Positions 5,889-11,311 of a stretch of 11,311 bases of DNA are shown here, piece after piece (position 1 is the first letter of the stretch; every line of letters starts with the position of its first letter). The stretch is from positions 1 to 11,311 of the forward strand of contig WSUB01000431.1 of NCBI GenBank assembly GCA_019633425.1, written 5' to 3'. Origin of the DNA: Tulasnella sp. 424 (taxonomy: Eukaryota > Basidiomycota > Agaricomycetes > Cantharellales > Tulasnellaceae). Made by a program: the position numbers and the translations under genes. The notes under the pieces are model-generated. The model searched no databases. It was not told where the DNA came from and was given only the letters and a program-made list of their open reading frames with translations.

Positions 5889-5920
5889 GCAACCCTTTTG
5901 TCGCCCGTGGGCGACGTTGC
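5889..5920 (+). repeat. Block 1 bulged hairpin, right end of array
   Basis: GCAAC/GTTGC outer arms (5889-5893, 5916-5920) and GTCGCC/GGCGAC inner arms (5900-5905, 5910-5915) with a 6-nt bulge CCTTTT. The T-A pair closing the loop in the other copies is C-G here: both partners have changed together. Confidence 0.75.
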
Positions 5921-5930
5921 AAGTGGATCA

Positions 5931-5942
5931 GTGCACTGCAGT
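5931..5942 (+). repeat. Right copy of 12-bp direct repeat flanking the repeat block
   Basis: GTGCACTGCAGT, identical to 698-709. It sits within a local 18-bp duplication (GTGGATCAG at 5923-5931 and 5941-5949), which complicates calling it a target-site duplication. Confidence 0.4.
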
Positions 5943-6232
5943 GGATCAGGCAATGTTCGACTTTCGACTTTCGAACCACGGCTGCCCTGGTGCTACCTCT
6001 TTACTCGGACACCCCCCAAAACGACTATCCCCCAACCCGGCTTGACATGTTTCGGCCACCAAGCTTTGAGAAAGACTCGCGAAAGTGACAACCAGAAAGA
6101 TCATCCCCTCCTGGCGCCTCCAGAACGCCAGAGCGTGGCCCAAAGTCGGTCGAGAGACGGAGACAACCATCCCCTCCATAAACTATTCACCCATAATTCA
6201 TAACACCGCCCGAGCGTGCAAAACCCCCGAAG
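5943..6232. other. Spacer, no gene supported
   Basis: Short overlapping frames only. It contains an inverted repeat GTTCGA/TCGAAC (5955-5960, 5971-5976) around a repeated CGACTTT. AT-rich sequence near 6176-6205 could be core promoter of whatever lies at 6233 onward, but no clear TATA box is seen. Confidence 0.4.
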
Positions 6233-6641
6233 ATGACTTCGGTTGCCCCTGCTTCTCCGAAGAGCTCAAGTAACCACCTACCTGCATGGGGACCATCGGT
6301 CCGCATTGCAACCCTAGTGGCACTTGCACTCATATCCTTTCCCTGTACTGCGAAGATGTTTGTAGGCTGTGTATGCCTTATCCTATCATCAACCCCATCT
6401 GCTCTACCCCGGCACTGGCCTCGAACCCCCCATAACGCCATCTCTTCCACGGTGATAGTCAACTCGTCGACGCTTCAACTGGCGGGGTCAGTGGCGGCGA
6501 CGCCAGCCCTTTAATGGGGGTAAGGACTGGGCGTTGGATCCTGCTTCCGGCGCCCTGACGAATCGATTAGTCAGCATATCTAAAGGGATTGTCACTACAA
6601 CGAGTTTCTTGCCAGAAATACCCATTAAGGTGAGCTATTTC
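6233..6641 (+). pseudogene. Possible broken or spliced gene remnant, unknown family
   Basis: An ATG at 6233 opens 93 codons containing a hydrophobic stretch (IATLVALALISF) like a signal anchor, ending at TAA 6512-6514 after LAGSVAATPAL. One frame over, a protein-like open stretch (6459-6641) reads NGGKDWALDPASGALTNR and then GIVTTTSFLPEIPIK. The two halves read smoothly together if one T of the TTT at 6510-6512 is extra, which suggests a frameshift. A good intron (GTAAGG at 6520, CTGAC, TAG at 6570; 51 nt, a multiple of three) is an alternative reading. GTGAGC at 6630 could be a further donor. No family was recognised; chance frames remain possible. Confidence 0.25.
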
Positions 6642-6748
6642 TAACTCTATTACTATCACAGATCACGAAAACGCTCATATTACCTCGATTCTTTGCTTAA
6701 TTACGACCATATACGGGGGAAACACCGGCGAGCAGCGGAATGAACTGA

Positions 6749-7108
6749 GTCGGGAAACTGACCACGACCGTCCGGTCTGCCGCACCCCTGTACACCATCT
6801 CCCTCTTGCCACGAAAACTTACGCTTTATCCCTACGTGCTCTGTACCTAGGGTCCCGGAGCTTAAGCCGGGCCACGTCTTAACACCCCAGCACATACGTA
6901 TATAACCCAGGTAGATCGAAGTGGTGAGCCAGTAATGATCGGGATAGACACGGGCAACGCTGCGCTAAACGACTTCCACAACCTAAAAGCTTTCGATGGC
7001 ATGGTTGTGATGTGCCACGTCAATTACCCACCAGGGGAACGGGGGGAAGGGGCTACTACGGGCGGGGAGCGACCTATTCGAGGCAGGTCTTGGGTCGAGG
7101 AGCTCTGA
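6749..7108 (+). pseudogene. Possible two-exon gene fragment, unknown family
   Basis: One frame with two stops becomes open if a 48-nt intron (6843-6890: GTACCT, CTTAAC branch, CCCCAG) is removed. Exon sequence before it includes PLYTISLLPRKLTLYPYVL, and after it HTYITQVDRSGEPVMIGIDT, with the stop at 7106-7108, about 104 residues in all. Intron size and signals match those of the HECT-like gene downstream. There is no start codon at its left end (a TGA precedes at 6746), so it could be the 3' part of the gene at 6233-6641 or an unrelated remnant. No domain was recognised. Confidence 0.25.
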
Positions 7109-7636
7109 GGGGGGGTAGCGGGGAAATCTGAAAGGATTCCAGACCAAAAAGGAGAGAAATACACACTTTGTCTATCTCCTGCCATTGGTCATGTCTTTGA
7201 ATGCACGGGTTTGGCAAACAAGCCGCGCCATCCGGATTTCAACCTTGACTGATGCCCCATGACGTTGAGATGATGTACGATGGTTAAGAGTCAGGTTGGA
7301 GCTGTGAGTTTCGATGGGTTGAGGATGGTGGTTACCGTCGACGGAAAGGAGCAGCAGGAACTATGACGGGAAAACTCGCCAAATATTACGTGGGAGCCAC
7401 GCGCAGAGCCATATCCACAACCACAAAGCACAGCCACAACCACGGCGATTCCATAAGCACGGCAACTTCCCACCAAACGTGCTCGTGCCTTCAAACACTC
7501 GTTCTGCGGATCATAATTTGCAGCACCAGCCTCCACACCACGAAAAATTTCCACAATAAGCAAGCGGAACTTACCAAAAAGGAAGTCTTGGGACCTCAAA
7601 AGAAATGATGGAAGAGGGAATTCCTGCCTTGTTGGA
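7109..7636. other. Upstream spacer of the HECT-like gene
   Basis: Frames of 81 codons (plus, 7363-7608) and 145 codons (minus, 7291-7728) occur but have biased, repeat-like composition (CCACAACCAC and similar) and no recognisable motif. The minus frame overlaps the start of the HECT-like gene. Probably promoter and 5' leader of that gene; no TATA box was seen near its start. Confidence 0.4.
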
Positions 7637-7674
7637 CCCCCTCCTTCCCTCTCCTTCCCTCTCATTCTCTTCTC
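7637..7674 (+). promoter_or_regulatory. Pyrimidine-rich leader tract
   Basis: A nearly pure C/T stretch (CTCCTTCCCTCTCC and on) ends directly at the ATG at 7675. CT-rich tracts just upstream of transcription or translation starts are common in fungal genes, which supports this start. Confidence 0.5.
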
Positions 7675-10600
7675 ATGTCCCAGCCCCCACATCCACCTCC
7701 TGACCAGCTCGTGGCTCTGCTCCAGCAACCTGGGATCTTCTCAGCGCTGACTCAGCTCTTAACTCATGCTATGGCACCCTCGTCAGGATCAGAACTCGCA
7801 CCCTCGGTTCCTGCTCAGGCCACGCCGGCCCCTCCCACCGAACCACCCCCCTTACCAACCCTTCACCCTTCCTCCACATCTGCCACTTCTTCCTATGTTC
7901 CTCCTTCCTCTCAAGCTACAACCAGTCACTCGGTCTCAGGACTTGCCGATACCACAGCGCCTCTACGACCATATTCGAGTACGCTGGTCGCTGCTCCTGG
8001 GGCACCTCCACATGGCACTCCATACCCGACCACTTCACGGTCGACACCTGGAAACATCATGGCACCCGGGCCTTCTGCTCAGCCCAACTTTGGTCCCCCT
8101 GCTTCGACATTTGCCGGACATCCTGTAGCTACCCACCCCAGTAACCCGATCTCGTTTGCCTCGTCTGCAGCTGCATTCCTTCCCCACCAGCCCAACTTCA
8201 ACATTCCTTCCGGTTCTGCTGTGGTTATGACCCCCTCATCACCAGCAATGCCCTCTTTCACGTACGCTCAACAGCACGCAAGTCGTCAACGTAGCAGTGC
8301 CATCGTTAGGCATGGCGGTGGTCCTGGAGCTTCTCGACGCCATGTATCTCAAAGATCCGCCCAACCGGTTATCGATTCTGGGCCAATTGTACAAGTAACC
8401 GCTCTATTCTATCCTACAACTGTGAGCTTATGAGACCATGCAATTGTGGTCTGTATTCCCACTGACGTTCGTGTTCGTTCTAACAGCCGGGTCTCGTTCA
8501 CAACGGCGAGGTTTTTGGTGGCACGACCGTTATGCACCAGGCACGTCGAAACGCCTTTCGGGAACGTGCGGCCCAGCTCGGCCTCGTGGTTTCACTTCAA
8601 GTTAATCGACATACCGATAATCTTCTGAGCGTTCAAGACCGCGTCCGGGAAGCTCTTGAGGGTGGTCCCGCTCAACTCCGTTTCCCCGGGCTCGACGATC
8701 TCCTTGCCACCGCCACAACAACCAACGACAGGCTTCCTTTTCTTGTCCTGTCCAGCTGCCGACGTGGCTATACCCGGGCTGATGGTAACATCTACCATCG
8801 ACCTCATCCAGCCCCACTCTCGGACCAAGACATGCAGATGGTCAATTTCCTCAAGCACGACACTTTGGCACGTCCTCAGCGCCTTTACTGGGAGGGGGGC
8901 ACATTTCTTATGTACTTTAGTACGTGCTCCAAGACTCCTCACTTCTCCATTGACTCATCCCATGAATGCCTGCAGTGTCAAAGGTCAGGGTCGAGGGGCG
9001 CTTACCTTTTTTTGGCGACAACGTTTGGCACCACTGCCTCATGGATCGTCTTGCAAGTCTCTTCAAAACGGACCAACACCTTGAATCGACAGCTGAGAAC
9101 CGGGAAAGAGCAGGTCTTACCCAGGAGTGGCATGAACCAGGAGGCTACCTCACCTCTGACTCGGAGGATGACGACGACAACGACACGGTACCTGTTGAGT
9201 CGTCCTCATCTCATGCGTCGTCCTCAGCATCATCATCTTCATCGTCGTCGTCATCGTCTATGCCATCTTTTTCAACCTCGTCTCCAGCAAGCTCCTCGTC
9301 CGCGGTTGTCTCAGACTTGAGCATGTCTGCCTCACTCCCTTCTTCCATGACGTCGTCGACCCTCCAATCAACTGCTCCTGTTATGTCATCTTCGAATTCT
9401 GCTACCACTTTATTGTCACCCACCTTTCCAGCTCCCCTCGCAACGTCTTTTGCGGCACAAACTTTTGCTCCCTCCATCCCATCCCAGTCGTCTGTTTCCC
9501 CTGTCTATCTCAGCCCAGTCCTTCTACCTCATGTTGAGCCTGTCGCTCTCACACCTACTGTTACGCTTTCCCGATCTACCACCACGCAAAGGCTTGACGA
9601 CGGTACGATTCCTCTCCTGAACGCCACGAACTCCACCGACCCCATCCACAACGAAACAGTTGAGTTCCTGGCAGCTATGCGAAATTTCCCCTCGTACGAG
9701 GTTCGTGGTGTGGAGTCCTTCTTCCCATTGATTTATTGCTAACAATATGTCTTAGCCATTCTCTCGACGGGTGTCTTCCAATTCTCACCGCCTTCATTAC
9801 CTCGGCAATATTCCAACAACGCGAGCAAGTTGGGGCTGGAAGGCCTTTGAAAACGCGGAACGTGGCCACCCACCTTCTCCACTTCGCATTCAGGGCGAAG
9901 ACTTCAGCACTGATGTCGTGCCAAGACTCCTCTCCCATGTCGAGACAGCGGTCAGAACTAACAACGCTTCGCGCATCATCCAAAGCCACTTCACTATCAC
10001 TACGTAAGTTGATGGTGTTTCCTTTCAAGTTGCACCTTTGACATCAATTAACCACAATGGCATAGGGTGTCTCCAGAAGGCCGGCGAATTGCCCAAGGTG
10101 AAGGTCTCATCCGGGAAGCCATCACTCAACTTCACGATACGCTTGCCGCCAAATGCAAGCCCTTCATGCATATCACCCCAGCAGGCTACCATGTAGTCTC
10201 ATCCAGTGAAGGTGCATCAGTTCTTTCAAGGGAAACCCAGGAGCATCTGAAGCTGTTCGGTTTTGTTCACGCCATGCACTTGATCTGGATCCACTCTGCC
10301 GCTCCGTTCACTTTGCCACCCTATCTCCAACTCCTTCTCCATGGGGGTGATCTAGGGGCCATCACATCTAACCTCCTCACTCACTGGGACCCCACGACTC
10401 TGGAGGTCCTCAACTTGTGGATGACCCTTGGCCTGTTGGGGAGTCCCATGGACGAGCCCCATAAATCAACATTGGAGTATTTATTCTCTGGTCTCCAGGT
10501 ACCATACTTTCCTTCCAGGACAGGGTCGCAGATGCTAAAACTCCCTCTCAGGTTGCTCAGGTTCCCCACCCTCGAACACCTCAACAACACAACCAGATCT

Positions 10601-11269
10601 GGCACATGATGCTCAAAGTCCTCCTTGTTGGCTCTCTCCAACCCTCACCTCATCGCGATTTGTTTGAGGCAGGATTTTCTCTGCAAACCTCAAATGGCTG
10701 GTCGGTTGCGAAGGTAAGCCGGAGCACCAACGATTCCTAGTATAGCATCATTAACAGGGCCCTATACGACACTGTCAGGCTGCCCACTGTTACCGCTCCT
10801 CCACCATGGACTTTGTCAATGATTACTGTGGCCACCACATCAAGTCTCCCGATGATATTCTGCCGAGGATCCATTTCACCTTCACACCTCCAGATGCCCA
10901 GGCCACAATTACATCGGCCCTTCAAGAGGCCTCTGGAGACCCATGGAAGACATTCCCAGGTGTATTGGAGGATTTTCTCCGCGACTGCGGTCCAGTGAGC
11001 ATAGAGCTCTTGCAATCGTTCATTCAAGATGGTCACATCACATACTCGGGGGATTTGGCCGAGCTCGATGACCCGGGATTTCGGTCTCGACTGCTTTGCC
11101 AGGCAGCAAGTGGTTCATTAGCCTTGCCAACCCACATCCAGGTATGCTGCTGTACCTCATATCTCTTTTCGTCATAACCAAGTGAACACCCTTGCAGGTC
11201 GTTTTCATGGACGACGATGGCTCCGTTGCAACTACATCAGCAAAAAGCCTTTTGGGATATATTTCTTAG
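7675..11269 (+). CDS. HECT-like domain protein of the expanded basidiomycete family, eight exons
   Basis: Exons proposed: 7675-8421, 8487-8919, 8976-9700, 9756-10003, 10066-10498, 10552-10713, 10758-11141 and 11198-11269; about 1,067 residues, frame kept at each junction. The first donor could instead be GTAACC at 8395 (nine residues fewer); GTGAGC at 8422 has the better +5 G. The 10499 donor (GTACCA) is weak, and 10560 is an alternative acceptor. The protein has a Pro/Ser/Thr-rich N-terminus (1-250), a conserved-looking region (250-450), an acidic stretch SDSEDDDDND (about 454-463), a long Ser-rich linker (about 468-545), and a C-terminal HECT-like region (about 650-1067), with VSPEGRRIAQGEGLIREAI, FGFVHAMHLIWIHSAAPFTL, GFSLQTSNGWSVAK and LLCQAASGSLALP. 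HECT enzymes pass ubiquitin through a C-terminal Cys in a Thr-Cys motif. Here the frame stops after SLLGYIS, about where Phe-x-Thr-Cys is expected, so activity is doubtful. The family call rests on memory of Agaricomycete relatives. Confidence 0.72.
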
Positions 11270-11311
11270 GAAAACTATATAGTACACATATGCTATATAT
11301 TGGGCCACCAG

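Noticed and set aside
6405..6435. Minus-strand box B-like GGTTCGAGGCC
   Set aside because: No box A at a suitable distance and no T-stem pairing; not a tRNA.
6630..6661. A 32-nt intron joining PEIPIK to a short tail ending at 6700
   Set aside because: Signals are present (GTGAGC, CTAAC, CACAG) but the length is below the 44-nt minimum seen elsewhere in the window; left unresolved.
7291..7728. 145-codon minus-strand frame
   Set aside because: Overlaps the start and pyrimidine tract of the HECT-like gene and has no recognisable domain.
9211..9477. 88-codon acidic minus-strand frame
   Set aside because: Mirror image of the TCG/TCA-rich Ser linker of the HECT-like gene; composition artefact.
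10499..10518. A 20-nt intron (GTACCA..CCAG) in the HECT-like gene
   Set aside because: It keeps the frame but is far below usable intron length; the 53-nt version ending at 10551 keeps the same frame and has a CTAAAA branch site.

Overview
The window looks like nuclear DNA of an Agaricomycete (mushroom-forming basidiomycete). It contains a long plus-strand gene broken by seven introns of about 44-65 nt with GT..AG ends and CTAAC/CTNAN-type branch sites. That gene encodes a HECT-like protein of a kind I know as greatly expanded in Agaricomycetes. It also contains a retroelement-type RNase H. No bacterial or organellar features are seen.

Layout. Positions 1-697 hold nothing I can support. Positions 698-5942 form a repeat block made of four diverged tandem units (A, B, C, D; roughly 520-570 bp each, with D longer and altered). 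The units are separated by a bulged hairpin (block 1) that occurs four times and changes in a base-pair-preserving way. Units A, B and C also carry a 60-nt nested hairpin (block 3). A 12-bp direct repeat, GTGCACTGCAGT, flanks the whole block.

Unit B is split by a 2.65-kb minus-strand retroelement at 1805-4452. It has a 20-nt poly(A) tail (poly-T on the plus strand) and a 12-bp target-site duplication, GAGTCATTGTCT, at 1794-1805 and 4453-4464. Its 5' end is a tRNA-like head with Pol III box A and box B. It carries one intact 475-codon ORF with an RNase H domain and a C-terminal zinc-knuckle-like region, but no reverse transcriptase or endonuclease. It looks like a non-autonomous, SINE-headed, RNase H-coding element. 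Deleting it with one TSD copy joins unit B back into an ordinary repeat unit.

Positions 5943-7636 are mostly non-coding, with low-confidence remnants of one or two plus-strand spliced or broken genes (6233-7108). A pyrimidine-rich tract at 7637-7674 leads into the HECT-like gene (7675-11269, eight exons, about 1,067 residues). Its reading frame ends just where the family would normally continue into the catalytic Thr-Cys motif, so it may be a catalytically dead or truncated copy.

The genes do not form a pathway. The window is a repeat-rich accessory region: a structured satellite-like array, a retroelement nested in it, and a member of an expanded ubiquitin-ligase-like family beside it. Domain names come from reading motifs by eye and from memory of the families; no search was run.
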